A stretch of DNA of 64,000 nt from Lithobates sylvaticus (taxonomy: Eukaryota > Chordata > Amphibia > Anura > Ranidae). The stretch is taken from contig CM053032.1 of the NCBI GenBank assembly GCA_028564925.1, positions 120,134,490-120,198,489 of the forward strand, in the 5' to 3' direction. A program made the translations under genes and the position numbers. The notes beneath the pieces were generated by a model. The model did no database searches and was not told the origin of the DNA. It saw only the letters and a list, made by a program, of their open reading frames with translations. Shown piece after piece: positions 41,747 to 52,575 of this stretch (position 1 is the stretch's first letter; the number at the start of each line of letters is the position of its first letter).

Positions 41747-42411
41747 ATGGGGAGGGTGTTTTGCCGACGGCTGTCGGCAGCTACGGCGGGGGTTAATGTT
41801 CCGATCCACTTCATTCGTTTGAAGCGGGAACATAGGGAGGATTTGCGGGTATGGCATGACTTTCTATCCAGTTATAACGGCCCGGCTATATGGATGGCGG
41901 GCCCGGTGAGCAATTTTGATGTGGACTTGGCTACTGATGCAGCAGGCTCAACGGGTTACGGGGCTTATTTTAGGGGCAAGTGGACTGCAGAGCGTTGGCC
42001 GCAGGCATGGGGGACAGCGGGGCTGCTGGGGAACTTGGTGCTGCTTGAGCTGTTCCCAGTCGTCGTGGCGCTGGAATTGTGGGGGGAGGAGTTTCGGAAC
42101 CTGAAATTGCGTATAAACTGTGAAAACATGGGGGTAGTGCAGGTGGTCAACAAAATGTCGGCCGCCTCTCCTCTCCTCCTGTCATCCGCCTGTTGCGGCA
42201 GTTGGTTTTTCGGTGCTTACAGTTGAATATCTTTATTTATGCTGTACATATACCTGGGGTGGAGAACTCACTGGCGGATGCCCTATCTCGTTTTCAGTGG
42301 GAGAAGTTCAGGGAGTTGGCACCGGGAGCCGTGGAGACAGGGGCCCGCAGCCCAGAATGGATGTGGGAGCTGCCCTTGGAGTCGTCGCAGGCTGGATACG
42401 CCGGTCAGTGA
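41747..42411 (+). pseudogene. Ngaro (second element) RNase H region
   Basis: VSNFDVDLATDAAGSTGYGA is the RNase H start (first Asp), and LVLLELFPVVVALELWGEEF matches LLELFPVLASVVVWQEIFPN of the other element. Farther on, IFIYAVHIPGVENSLADALS closes the domain in a second frame (42193-42411). It would degrade template RNA. Part of a broken fossil. Confidence 0.8.
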
Positions 42412-43269
42412 GCGAGGCCACATGGGGGGCGTACTCCAAGGTCTGGAAGGATTGGTGGGAGCTAATGAGGGTATCCGGGGTAAGTGGTCAGGGCTCTGAC
42501 ACACGCCTGCTGGTACTGTACTGGGTTTCTTTGGGCTTGGAAAAGGGTTTATCGGCATCGGTGATTGACAAGAAATTGGCAGGTTTGGCATTTCTTTTCA
42601 AATTGCAAGGGGAGGAGGACTGGACAAAAGATTTTTGGGTCAGGCAGGCATTGAGGGGTTATCGCAGGCAACATAAGAGGAGGGACAGCAGGCATCCGGT
42701 AACGTTCGCCAATCTTCAGGCTATATGTGCACAGTTGCGTGCGGTTTGTATCACCGATTATGAGACTTTGCTGTTTAGGGCTGCGTTTTCCTTGGCTTTT
42801 TATGGGGCGTTTAGGGTTGGGGAACTGGTCAGCCCCGCCAGGACAGGGTGGGTTGCTGCAACAGGATGTGCAATGGACAAGGGATCGGGTGAGTATTTTG
42901 TTGCGAAGGTCAAAAACTGATCAACAAGGCAGGGGCAAAATGGTGTCCTTGTTTGAGTTGCCGGGTTCCAGTGTGTGCCCAGTGGCAGCGGTGGGGCAAT
43001 TCGGAAAGGTAAGGGGCAGGGAAGAGGGCCCCTTCTTGGTTCATGCAGATGGGTCATACCTTTCTAGGTTCCAATTTGTTGCGGTGTTTAGGAAATGCTT
43101 GGAGGCCATAGGCCTGAACAAATGGGAGTTTGCGTCTCATTCCTTCCAATGCGGGGCAGCCACAGAGGCTGCCAGGTGCGGGTTGGACGAGCAAGCAGTA
43201 CGGAGAATTGGGAGATGGGAGTCGAGGAGATTTCAAACTTATGTCAGGCCGCAGTTGGCGGCGGTTTAA
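42400..43269 (+). pseudogene. Ngaro (second element) tyrosine recombinase
   Basis: The N-terminal part SEATWGAYSKVWKDWWELMR and the block RQALRGYRRQHKRRDSRHPV, AFSLAFYGAFRVGELV (box I Arg) lie in one frame (42213-42920). HSFQCGAATEAARCGLDEQA and RRIGRWESRRFQTYVRPQL (terminal Tyr) lie in another (42727-43269). The same order and motifs occur at 2431-3354. The enzyme would insert the circular cDNA by recombination. Part of a broken fossil. Confidence 0.8.
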
Positions 43270-43296
43270 AAAAAAAAAAAAGGAAGGAAAAGGGAC

Positions 43297-43995
43297 ATGT
43301 TTATGGCTAAGGTTGGAGGTTACCAGGTTTTCGGGGCGCCGTTCTGTGTGATGGTTACTGTTGTACGGATGCCAGTTATGTTGTTATTTTTCATTCCAGA
43401 TGCAGGTTATCCACGCCTTGTATGGAACTTAGGGCACTCCTATGTGTGTTGGGGGGCCAGGAGAGGAGATGCAAGACCGAACGGCAGACAGCTGGGTATT
43501 TCCAGGCGGGAGGCTGATATTAGATGGTTGGGTTTCCCGGGTTTGAAGTGGGAAAGAGTTAAGCGGGAGGTGGAGAGGTTTGCTTTCAGGGATAGGCCCC
43601 CGGATGTTTTGGTTATCCATGCGGGGGGGAATGATTTGGGCTTACGCAAGGTCAGGGACATACTTGCAGACATGAAGGAGGACTTTATGCAGCTGCGGGC
43701 ACGTTTCCCAAACACCATATTGGTTTGGTCCGACATTGTGGCCAGGACAGTGTGGAGATGGGCAAGGTCAGTGGTCAGCATTAATAAAACAAGGATACGT
43801 ATTAATAAGGTGATTGGGAGGTTTGTGGTCAGGAATGGTGGGATTGTTATTAGGCACCGGGATTTGGAGATCAACATTGGTCTCTATTTGAGGCGCGATG
43901 GTGTTCACCTCACTGATGTTGGAATTGATCTGTGGTCCACGGGTCTTCAGGAGAAGATACAAACAGCTCTTAGGGTGGGGTGGCCCTCAAGGTAG
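43297..43995 (+). CDS. Ngaro (second element) SGNH/GDSL-type hydrolase
   Basis: 232-residue frame. SGNH blocks: LGHSYVCWGARRGDARPN (nucleophile Ser), DVLVIHAGGNDLGLRKV (Gly-x-Asn-Asp) and RRDGVHLTDVGIDLW (Asp-x-x-His). Spacing and motifs match the hydrolase at 1790-2434 despite low overall identity, so the catalytic centre has been kept in both lineages. The first ~35 residues before DAGYPRLVWNLG are not conserved. A pyrimidine run ending TTTTTCATTCCAG (43387-43399) lies just before the conserved start, like a 3' splice site. Function in the element unknown. Confidence 0.8.
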   Translation: MFMAKVGGYQVFGAPFCVMVTVVRMPVMLLFFIPDAGYPRLVWNLGHSYVCWGARRGDARPNGRQLGISRREADIRWLGFPGLKWERVKREVERFAFRDRPPDVLVIHAGGNDLGLRKVRDILADMKEDFMQLRARFPNTILVWSDIVARTVWRWARSVVSINKTRIRINKVIGRFVVRNGGIVIRHRDLEINIGLYLRRDGVHLTDVGIDLWSTGLQEKIQTALRVGWPSR

Positions 43996-44295
43996 AGGTA
44001 GTCCCCCTTTCAGGCTGTGGCGGTGTTTTGGTGGTCTTTGACGGTGACGGTGTATCAGAGGTGATCGTAAATGGGTGGGGGGCTCATAGTGTAACTGCCC
44101 CTCCTGGGTATTCCTGAACGTTGGAGGGAATACTGGTTTGTTCACTGACGGATGGTTGTCTCCGAGAGTTCTCAGTTGGAGGCCTGGTAAAATGTTAATT
44201 TGTACCGCAGTGACCTTGTTGCTTGGCAACAAGTTTGTTCACCGTCAGAGATCACCAGACTGGGTTGTACAGTTATATCTTGTGATGTTTATGTT

Positions 44296-44346
44296 TATGG
44301 TTATTTATATATATATATATATATATTATTTATATATATTATATTT
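44296..44346. repeat. AT dinucleotide tract
   Basis: (TA)n microsatellite of roughly 50 bp within the 3' non-coding region of the second Ngaro element. Confidence 0.8.
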
Positions 44347-44440
44347 TGGTTGGAGTGTATTTAATTGGTTAATAAAGGCTGTCGTGGCCATTTTACTCCA
44401 AGAGCAAGGTGTGGTCTCATCCTTTACAAAAGGGGGGTTA

Positions 44441-44950
44441 TAAGGTTGGGGTATTTTGGCCATGCTGGTATAGGCATAAAATGGGGACATTTAGGCTACA
44501 CTGTTCATGATATCCTAAGATCCACTTGCATTACTGTATTGTACTTACAGTACAATACATTGCCTGAAATATTTTGCAAAAGAAAAAAAGGTGGTGGTGG
44601 GGAGGGGCAGGGGGTGATAATAGCCATAAACTAAATGCCTAAAATTATATTTGTTTCTTATGATAACTATCAATTATATGAATGCAGGATGGGACCAGAG
44701 CAGATTCCAGTAGTCACGATGATAATGATGTCAGAGAGAGACAGCAAAACACTAAAACATTAAGGGTCATTGTCATTCAAAAAGTCTGATTTTATATATT
44801 GGAAACTCAAGAAAATAGTTCTTCCCATAGCAGTTTTCCATGTGATGTGTCTTGCAGCTGGCTTCTTCTATTAGTTTTTATTTTCTATTTGACACTGTAA
44901 GAAATCCATCAATGGATTGTGATTGCATTATTTGGCTTTGTAATTGCTAC
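44441..44950. other. Gene-free stretch
   Basis: No coding signal. A GGTGG-rich purine patch lies near 44580-44620. Separates the Ngaro element from the retroviral LTR. Confidence 0.3.
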
Positions 44951-45220
44951 ACCAGCTGTGAAGAACTGGGTATCTTGGTGAGTATTGTCATGTGATTTGG
45001 TTTTAACTTGGGTTCTTCTGCCTCTGTGCTGCGGCTCTGTTCGCTCTGCTACTGGGGAATCCGAGCTTCTGTAGCATATAGCCTGCTTAGTAAATCTGCT
45101 CCTGGGACTCTCTAAGCTCCACCTGCCTTCCAGCTACAATCAATCCACAATCAGCTCAGCTTAACTTGCGGGACTTCTTGTGCACTGTGCCAGTTTGTTG
45201 GATCTGTTTCCCTGGGTGTG

Positions 45221-46922
45221 CATAGTTGCCAACGTTGCAAAAATAATTTGCAGGACACTTTTTTGGCTGTAGGTGGAGCCATATTATAATTAGGGCATGC
45301 GTGTGTAAAGAAGACTACAGCGGAAAAATGGGTGTGGTTTACGTGGAATAGTGGGCGTTGCTTACATGGGTGTGGCTCAAAGGGGTGTGGTTAGAGTCTG
45401 AGATGAATGAGGGATGAAGAGGGAAAGGGGGAGAGAGGAATGAAGGGACAGCAGCCCCAGATCCTACACAACAATAGACATATGTGTATTCTAGAAAGTT
45501 TAACAATCAGCAGATAAAGATACTCCAAACACCTGGTGTTAGCGCTTCAATCATCCCGGCACCATGATTATTATGGTGTCAGGATGATTGAAGTGCATTA
45601 TTTCTATTATTACATTGTAATATAAAATTAAATCATTCAACTTACCCTAATGCCGAATCAGTGGGATCCCTGAGCGCATCACTAGCCACGTCGCTTGCCA
45701 CCAGCAGAGTCCGTCCTTGCATCAGGTGCCCCAGCAGAGTCCCTCCTTGCATCAGGTGCCCCCAGCAGAGTCAGTCCTTACACCAGTGTTCCCAGCCTCA
45801 GTCCTTACATCAGTGTCCCAGGCAGAGCCATAGTTACCCCTCTGTACATAGTTACCCCCCCCTGTACTCAGTTACCCCTCTCCCCCTAGTTACCCCCCTG
45901 TACATAGTAACCCCCCGTGCATTGTTACCCCCCTGTACATAGTATCCTCCCCTGTACATAGTAACCCCTCCTGTACATAGTTAACCCCCTCTCCTGTAAA
46001 TAGTTAACCCCCCTCCTGTAAATAGTTAACCCTCCCCCTCCTGTACATAGTTAACCCTCCCCCTCCTGTATATAGTTAACCCCCCCTCCTCCTGTATATA
46101 GTTAACCCCCCTGTATATAGTTAACCCCCCCTCCTCCTGTATATAGTTAACCCCCTCCTGTACATAGTTAACCCTCCCCCTCCTGTATATAGTTAACCCC
46201 CCTCTTCCTGTATATAGTTAACCCCCTCCTGTATATAGTTAACCCCCCTTCCTCCTGTATATAGTTAACCTCCCTCCTCCTGTATATAGTTAACCTTCCT
46301 CCTCCTGTATATAGTTAACTACCCCTCCTCCTGTATATAGTTAACCCCCTTCTCCTGTATATAGTTAACCCGCCCCCCCTCCACCTGTATATAGCTAACC
46401 CCCTCCTCCTGTATATAGCTAACCCCCTTCCTCCTGTAAATAACTAACCCCCCTCCTCCTGTATATAGTTAACCACCCCTCCTCCTGTATATAGCTAACC
46501 CCCCTCCTCCTTTATATAACTAACCCCCCTCCTCCTGTATATAGTTAACCACCCCTCCTCCTGTATATAGCTAACCCCCCCTCCTCCTATATATAGTTAA
46601 CCACCCCCCTCCTGTACATTAAAGTTAAATTGCTGCCTGGGCTTTACACTGAGACAAGAGCAGAAGGAACTCCATGAACTCCATGAGCGGCCGGAGCCGT
46701 GTGTTAAGTGGAGAGGGGAGGGGCCGATCCGAGCAGCTAACCCAGCTTCAGTATTGTGATCTAGCAGTGGCGCCGGGAGCCATTTTGTTTTAGCCAGCTG
46801 CTCCAAAAGTCCAAAAGCAAACAATCCCGATTTCCCTGGGCAAAATCCTGAATCGTGATGGCCTCCTATCCTATCCCAAAATTGGGATTGTCCCGGGATA
46901 ATCGGGACTGTTGGCAACTATG
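45221..46922. mobile_element. hAT-like non-autonomous element inside the ERV LTR
   Basis: Perfect 13-bp terminal inverted repeats CATAGTTGCCAAC and GTTGGCAACTATG. Flanked by GGTGTG on both sides (45215-45220 and 46923-46928), a 6-bp match, or 8 bp with one mismatch if the repeat is set one base in, as expected of hAT. No transposase. The middle is a long minisatellite (45835-46620). A second partial copy of its left part (45505-45770) lies at 49053-49290. Confidence 0.75.
45835..46620. repeat. Minisatellite CCTCCTGTATATAGTTAACC
   Basis: More than thirty degenerate units of about 20-25 bp, each with CTGTAYATAGTTAAC (some with GTTACC or GCTAAC) and a C-rich spacer. Non-coding, and probably length-variable between individuals. 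Confidence 0.9.
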
Positions 46923-47408
46923 GGTGTGTGCTATACTACCGAACTTCTGAACTGCTAGATTTTTGAACTTTGGCTATGAAATAATCCTGTGAACGGCTGT
47001 CTATCTATGCCAGGATTTACCCAGATCAAGTGATTGGAAATAGACTCATACACAGATAGGTATGTATGGGCGTATTCAGAGCCCGTTTATATTGGGTGCG
47101 GTTATATATACCCCACTAAAGGGGAAACATATGCATTGTCCAATCATAAGAAAACATTATCAGAACATATGCTTATTATTCATGCGCATACCTAAAGGCA
47201 TGTTTTATATAATAAACAGTATATGTTTATCTTAAAAATATTCCATTACAAAGCTAGTTTCTCTTTTCCTACTAAAGCCCTCTGGGCAGGTACATTTCTC
47301 AATATAAGTTGCTACATAATTGTATTGCAATAAGTTGAAGTTGAGTGAAAAACAAGTTATAAACCAATTTGGGCCAGGGGGGCACGCTAACAATACCCTC
47401 CTTTATCA

Positions 47409-47791
47409 CTAATAAGTATCCAACTCATAATCACCACCATCCCTGCTAGACCTTCTAGATTTTGACTTTGAAATCAAACACGTAACAAATTTGACTAATA
47501 AATATATGAAAAGAAAAAAAAGAAGTGCCGTTAGAATAAGCACACCTGCTTCCTTAAACCAGGAGAAAATTGAGGCAAAAAAATTCCCAACTCCTCCCAT
47601 TCCCTTGAAATTATTTCATTCTTCCTTAGCAATATTTCTGGCCTCAGTTTGAAGCTTTTTCTATGTTTCTCAAAGATCTCATAGTAATCTGGAATGTCTA
47701 TACTAGTATTATGTATCCAAGTACAACACTCATAATTCTCTGTGATCCCGCATAAACCAGTAATAGCTGAACCCAGAGATTCTATGGCCAT
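47409..47791 (-). pseudogene. ERV envelope transmembrane-subunit fragment
   Basis: Overlapping minus-strand frames. GLCGITENYECCTWIHNTS carries a C...CC cluster of the type found in retroviral transmembrane subunits, and VLILTALLFFLFIYLLVKF is a strong membrane-spanning helix followed by a short basic tail (KSKSRRSSRD). Placement just before the polypurine tract and LTR supports env. Fossil. A host membrane protein was considered and judged unlikely. Confidence 0.7.
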
Positions 47792-48034
47792 TTCATGTAT
47801 GATCAGTTCCTTCCTAACTTCTCTTAGTTCTGCATCCAGCCCCTTACCATGTGATCAGCTTCAGCCAATGACAGCTGATCACATGATCAAAACAAAAGCT
47901 CGGTGACCGCTTTTTTTTTCTCCTTACGCTGACAGCGGAGGAGAAAAAAAAAAAAGCTGATCACCGGCTCATCTTAAAGGGACATCGGTCCCGAAACGGA
48001 AAAGGCAATTATGCCTTTATAGTTACAACCTGAA

Positions 48035-48250
48035 AGTGCCCACAAGTGCCACCTATCTATGCCCACAAGTGCCACCTATCTATGCCCACAAGTGCCACCT
48101 ATCTATGCCCACAAGTGCCACCTATCAATGTCCACCAGTGGTGCCAATCAGTGCCACCTAGAAGTGCTTCCTATCAGTGTAACCGATCAGTGCCCATCAC
48201 TGCCACCCATCAGTGCCCATCACTGCCGTCTCATCAGCGTACATCAATGA
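48035..48250. repeat. 23-bp tandem repeat, decaying rightward
   Basis: TGCCCACAAGTGCCACCTAT is repeated about four times exactly (48035-48130), then in degenerate form (CAGTGCCACC) to 48250. Confidence 0.85.
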
Positions 48251-48508
48251 CGGACAAAAATTATCCGTTTTTAAATTTTATAACAAAATAAAAAAAAAAA
48301 AAAATTTTTATTCAGTATTTAAAAAAAAAAAATTAACAAAATAAAAAAATTGCACAGGTGATCAAATACCACCAAAATAAAGCTCTATTTGGGGGAAAAA
48401 AATTATAAAAATTTAATTTGGGTACAGTGTTGTATGACCACGCAATTGTCATTCAAAATGCATCAGCACTGAAAGCTGAAAATTGGTCTGGATAGGAGGG
48501 GGGTTTAA

Positions 48509-48906
48509 GGGCTCTTTCACACGGGGCGGATCAGTGCAGATCCGCCCCGTGGATAGCCGCTTGCTCAGCGGGGATCGCCGGAGCGATCTCCGCTGAGCAG
48601 GAAGATGACAGGTCCGTCTCTGCACTCCGTGCAGGGACGGACCTGTCAGAGCGCCGCTCTCCCCTATGGGAGATCGGGTGACGACGGACCGTCCGTCGTC
48701 ATCCGATCCGCTCTGCAGACGGATGAAAAAATTGGGTTTTCCTCCGTCTGCAGAAACAGAGCATAGCGGGCACGGACGAGAGCGGGTGTCAGCGGATGCT
48801 CATCCGCTGACACCCGCTATCCCATAGGGATACATGTATGTCCGTTTTTCATCCGAAAACGGAAGGATGAAAAACGGACATACGGACCGTCCGTGTGAAA
48901 GAGCCC
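48509..48906. mobile_element. Harbinger-type MITE made of serial hairpins
   Basis: Ends GGGCTCTTTCACACGG and CCGTGTGAAAGAGCCC are perfect inverted repeats, flanked by TAA (48506-48508 and 48907-48909), a 3-bp target typical of PIF/Harbinger. The 398-bp body is almost wholly a chain of short palindromes, for example CTGCTCAGCG, GACAGGTCCGTC, GACGACGGACC and AGCGGGTGTCAGCGGATG with their complements. A truncated copy is at 54723-54957. Confidence 0.8.
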
Positions 48907-49052
48907 TAAGTGCCCAGTAAGCAAGTGGTTAAAATTTGCACTTTTGATTTTTCATGTTTGTGTCCCATAGACTTTAACGGTTCAAATTAATTTTTTGCCT
49001 GTTCGAATGTTCTGGATGCGAACCGAACAGGGGAGTGTTCAGCTCATCCATA

Positions 49053-49290
49053 ATCAGCAGATAAAGATACTTCAAACACCTGGTGTTAGCGCTTTAATCA
49101 TCCCAGCACCATGGTTGTTATGGTGTCAGGATGATTGAAGAGCATTATTTCTATTATTACATTGTAATATAAAATGAAATTATTCAACTCACCATAATGC
49201 AGAATCAGTGGGAGCCCTGAGCGTGTCACCTGCCACATCGCCTGCCACCAGATGACATCAGGTGCCCAAGCAGAGTCCGTCCTTATGGGC
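49053..49290. mobile_element. Partial second copy of the 45221-46922 hAT-like element
   Basis: AATCAGCAGATAAAGATACT and about 240 bp after it match 45505-45770 with scattered differences. Neither terminus is present. Confidence 0.75.
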
Positions 49291-49328
49291 GCCCCCTATG
49301 GCCACTGTTTCACAAGGTAATTTCTATC

Positions 49329-49631
49329 TTAAATAGGAAGTGCTGCTAGTACTCTAAAAGTAGTATGATAAAGAGGATGATTACCATTGGTCATTGCCAA
49401 AAGGGCTTGAAGAATATCAGTACCTGTTTGAATAATAGGTGCTGTATCTTCAGCTAAACCAGTAAAGTTACAAATTGACTGACTACACATGTGCTGGTTC
49501 TTATCTGAACTGTCTCCTATTTTGAAACACCAATCGGGGCGGTACAGCTGGGTAATTACATGAAAGGGCACTAACTGATTTTTGGCAACTTCTGCCACAC
49601 TTGTTACACTCATATGTGGTGTTCCATTCAA
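49329..49631 (-). pseudogene. ERV envelope fragment
   Basis: 100-residue frame (NQLVPFHVITQLYRPDWCFK, SQSICNFTGLAEDTAPIIQT). Cysteines and an N-glycosylation site (NFT) fit a surface-exposed envelope region, and it lies upstream of the transmembrane piece at 47409-47791. No sequence-level match to a named env could be made by eye, so the call rests on order. Fossil. Confidence 0.5.
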
Positions 49632-50080
49632 TAATGGGGTGATGTGATGTTCAATGGGACTGCTATCAGGGGAATTCTGAATGCACCAGGATGTAATAAG
49701 CTACACACCCAACATTTATCATACCCTGTTGCTTGAGCTTATCTATATTTTAACTGTAATAGAAACATTATCTCAGTCAATGACCCTCCTGACACATAAC
49801 TTCTCTTTTTCAAAGTATGATGTGGGTCCCCTTGTTTTTTTTTTTACTTAAGGCATACTGAAAACTCTTGTGGATGGTACTAACAAGTGGCACTAATCCA
49901 GACCATAAAGAAAACTGTTACTGAGATCAGAATGATCAGTTCAAAGTTCTTGCAAACCTGCCTCGGGTGAAGCAACATCTTATTGGGCCAATGGGTGGGG
50001 CCTGTCTGTTTCCTTGGCCCAATGGTTGAGGCCAGTCTGGGTCTCCTTGGCCCAATGGGTGGGGCCCATCTGGGGCTTTC

Positions 50081-50480
50081 TTAACTCTGGAAGCATGTAT
50101 CCAAGAATGTGAATCGTGTGTGAGTGTGAGTGACTGCGGTCACTGTTGTTAATTCTTTGTATGAGGGATCGATCGATTTATGTTTGTGTAGGGCCTTTAT
50201 GACCACTCTTTCTCCTGGTTGGAAAGCATGTGTTGGTTCCTGTGAAAGGAACAGAAAGGAGACAGACACATCACCTTAGATAACATTCAACACATGCAAT
50301 AAATTCACAACATACTATTTTTGTAACTCCAGGTCACTCACCAGGCATTAGGACCATGGGTGTTTTAGTCCAAGGGGAAGGGAACAGTCTTCCCATCAAA
50401 ATTTCAAAAGGTAAAAATTTGGTAGTTTTATTTGGAGACATCCTGATTTCTGCAAGCATTGCAGGGAGGACATTTTCCCA
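50081..50480 (-). pseudogene. ERV integrase C-terminal part
   Basis: Reads ENVLPAMLAEIRMSPNKTTK, LPFEILMGRLFP (end of the catalytic core) and farther on PTHAFQPGERVVIKALHKHK, the C-terminal DNA-binding domain of retroviral integrases. A Harbinger-like end (CCCTTTCACACTGAGG, 50487) cuts it off on the upstream side. Fossil. Confidence 0.75.
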
Positions 50481-50485
50481 CTTAG

Positions 50486-51770
50486 ATCCCTTTCACACTG
50501 AGGTGTTTTTCAGGCGCCTTTGGGCTAAAAATACTGCCTGAAAAATGGCTCCCCTGCAGTCTCCGTGTGAAAGCCCAAGGGTGATGCGCTGACAGGACGT
50601 TAAAAAAACTCCTGCAAGCAGCCAGGGCTGCCATCAGAAATTTTGGGGCCCTTTGCACAGTTTTAGGCCTGGGCCCCCATCCCATCAACATTCCCCAGGG
50701 CCCTTTCACTGGCAGTCCTACCGAGTCCCATCCCATGTCCTCTTTGTTTAGTCTCATCTCCCTGATCCCATGTCCTTCTCCTCCTCCTCCAGTCCCATCT
50801 CCTCCATCCCACATCCTCCTCCTCCTCCAGTTCCATCTCCTTCATCCCACATCCTCCTCCTTCTCCATCCCACATCCTCTTCCTCCTCCAGTCCCATCTC
50901 CTCCATCCCACATCCTCCTCCTCCAGTCCCATCTCCTCCATCCCATGTCCTCTATCCCATGTGCTCCTCCTCCAGTCCCTTCTCCTCCATCCTGGGACTC
51001 CGGTTCTGATGGCAACTGTTTCCAAGGGCATTTCTCTCTCACTACCTGTTGTGCCTATGTGACCTCACAATGGGACACAGATGGTAAAAAAAGAGAATGT
51101 GGTTTTAACTCTTCCATAATTTAGCCAAAATAGAAAAAAAAATTGCTTGTTTTATATATACACTGTGGGGGAAATAGCTTGCAACTGTTGCCTTATAATG
51201 TCCAAATTATATTATTTTGAGAATATATATATTATATATATATATACAATTGCTGGCTATATTCCCACAGGGAGATTCCCTCACTTTCTGTTCTGGTAAC
51301 ATCAAGTGAGGGGAAATCTCCTGCAATGACATAACCCTGTTAGATGTTCTAGTTATGTATCATACTAAAGTATATATAAAGAAAGCACTTTTTTCCCCAT
51401 TTTGGCCAAATTATGATTTTTTTCCCCATCTGTGTCCCGCGGGTTGCAGGAAAAAAATTGCTTGATTCCCCCATTAACACAGACAGTGTTGATGGGGGAA
51501 CCCCTGCTGTGGAGCCATTGTATTCTCCTAGTGGGGGTGGGAAAACCGCCCCTGCCAGGAGAACACAGTAATTATTGATAGTGGCTACAAGAGCTGCTAG
51601 CGATAATTGTTTGTGAAATCTGACAGGCTGGTCATACTCAATTTGATCGATCGATTAACTTGGGTTCATTCAGCCTGTCCATACATATTTTGAATCTCAG
51701 ACAGTCTCTGCTAAATAGAATTCAAACCATCTATGGCCGGCCTTATCTGCATTCTAGCTTCAATCATCAC
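50486..51770. mobile_element. Insertions splitting the ERV integrase
   Basis: Starts with a Harbinger-like end (TCCCTTTCACACTGAGG). It contains a TCC-rich minisatellite (50755-50995, units around CCCATCTCCTCCATCCCACA), a TATATA tract (51225-51247) and unassigned repeat DNA. No gene. Edges approximate. Confidence 0.5.
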
Positions 51771-51788
51771 AGAGGCCAATCCAGTTTT

Positions 51789-51983
51789 TCAGCAGGGGAT
51801 CTGTCCGTGGATCCCTTGCTGAGCTGAGCGGGCAACTGACACTACTCCTTTTGTCATACGACCAGTGTGGTCTGGTGACAACCCTGACTTTTCCCAAAAC
51901 TCTATATCCTCCTTTGTGGCTGTAAGTTGCAATTCTCTCAGGAGAGTGTCTTCTGGGATGGTTGAAGGTGTCATGAGAATCAT
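51789..51983 (-). pseudogene. ERV integrase N-terminal region
   Basis: LRELQLTATKEDIEFWEKSG resembles the linker between RNase H and integrase in class I retroviruses. Placed between RNase H (52056-52280) and the integrase core. Fossil. Confidence 0.55.
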
Positions 51984-52055
51984 GGATTCAAAAAAAGAAT
52001 TCTGAGCTAAAGGTTACTGTGCAGTTTCCTTTGCTACCTGGTCTGCCAGCAAGTT

Positions 52056-52567
52056 TCATTTGGCAATGGGAAAATCAGAATTCAAATGACCCTTACATTT
52101 CATTACTGCTACCTGTGCAGGCAAGTGGATAGCTTCTAAGAGACTTCCAATCAAATCTCCATGAGATATCCTTACCATCTGCTGTAACAAAGCATCTTCT
52201 CTCCCAAATGTTTCCAAAATCATGGACCACGCCATGCGCATACATTGAATCTGGGTAAATGTTAACATCCTGACCCTCAAAAAGCTGACAGGCTATAGTA
52301 AGAGCAATTAGCTCAGCAGCTTTGGCAGATTTACTGTATGTGGTATTGGGAAAGCTTTATGAACAATGTCTGGTAACTCTACTACAACTACAGCATACCC
52401 TGTTTTAAACTCATGGTCATTTGGTCTAGTACGTGATCCATCTACAAAAATGTCTTTGAAATATTTCTGTGGGGTGGACATCATGTCAGCTTTAGGTGTG
52501 GTATCTTCATGTATCACCTGAACACAATCATGTTCCTCTGGAGGTTCATCCTGTTCTCCTTTTATCC
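52056..52567 (-). pseudogene. ERV RNase H
   Basis: KDIFVDGSRTRPNDHEFKTG is the RNase H start (DGS motif), then YAVVVVELPDIV, and farther on LLEAIHLPAQVAVMKCKGHL, the HL...V.KC.GH end of gammaretrovirus-like RNase H. Two frames are involved. The domain would degrade the RNA of the hybrid. Fossil. Confidence 0.8.
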
Positions 52568-52575
52568 CTAACATA

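Larger units (their letters stand above)
38650..44440 (+). mobile_element. Second Ngaro-type element, divergent, broken
   Basis: In order on the plus strand: a 5' leader with GATATAAAGG near 38822, a gag-like region (38922-40860) with CCCH finger, reverse transcriptase (40860-41724), RNase H (41747-42411), tyrosine recombinase (42213-43269), SGNH hydrolase (43297-43995) and a 3' region with AATAAAGG near 44373. Domain order equals the 1065-6681 element, but the proteins are only distantly alike, so it is another lineage. No A2/B2 repeats are visible after 44440, so the 3' end is probably incomplete. The coding region is GC-rich. Broken, with several interruptions. Confidence 0.82.
44950..47392 (-). 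repeat. ERV 3' LTR, split by a hAT element
   Basis: On the minus strand it begins TGTTAGCGTGCC at 47392, directly after the polypurine tract. It contains GGTATATATAACC (TATA box at 47101-47110). It is interrupted by the 45221-46922 element and ends near 44950, so the original LTR was about 740 bp. The far edge is approximate. Confidence 0.6.
47800..49310. mobile_element. Composite of DNA-transposon pieces splitting ERV env
   Basis: Contains, in order: a TGATCA-rich inverted stretch at 47850-47960, a 23-bp tandem repeat (48035-48250), a Harbinger MITE (48509-48906), a reversed TAGGGATGAGC-type end (about 48960-49052) and a partial copy of the 45221-46922 hAT element (49053-49290). No coding frame. 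Env sequence lies on both sides. Confidence 0.6.

Noticed and set aside
47409-47791. Small membrane protein gene
   Set aside because: The C...CC cluster, membrane helix and position before a polypurine tract and LTR fit retroviral env instead.
50663-51124. Overlapping long frames on both strands
   Set aside because: Produced by a TCC-rich minisatellite; composition is repetitive and no domain is present.
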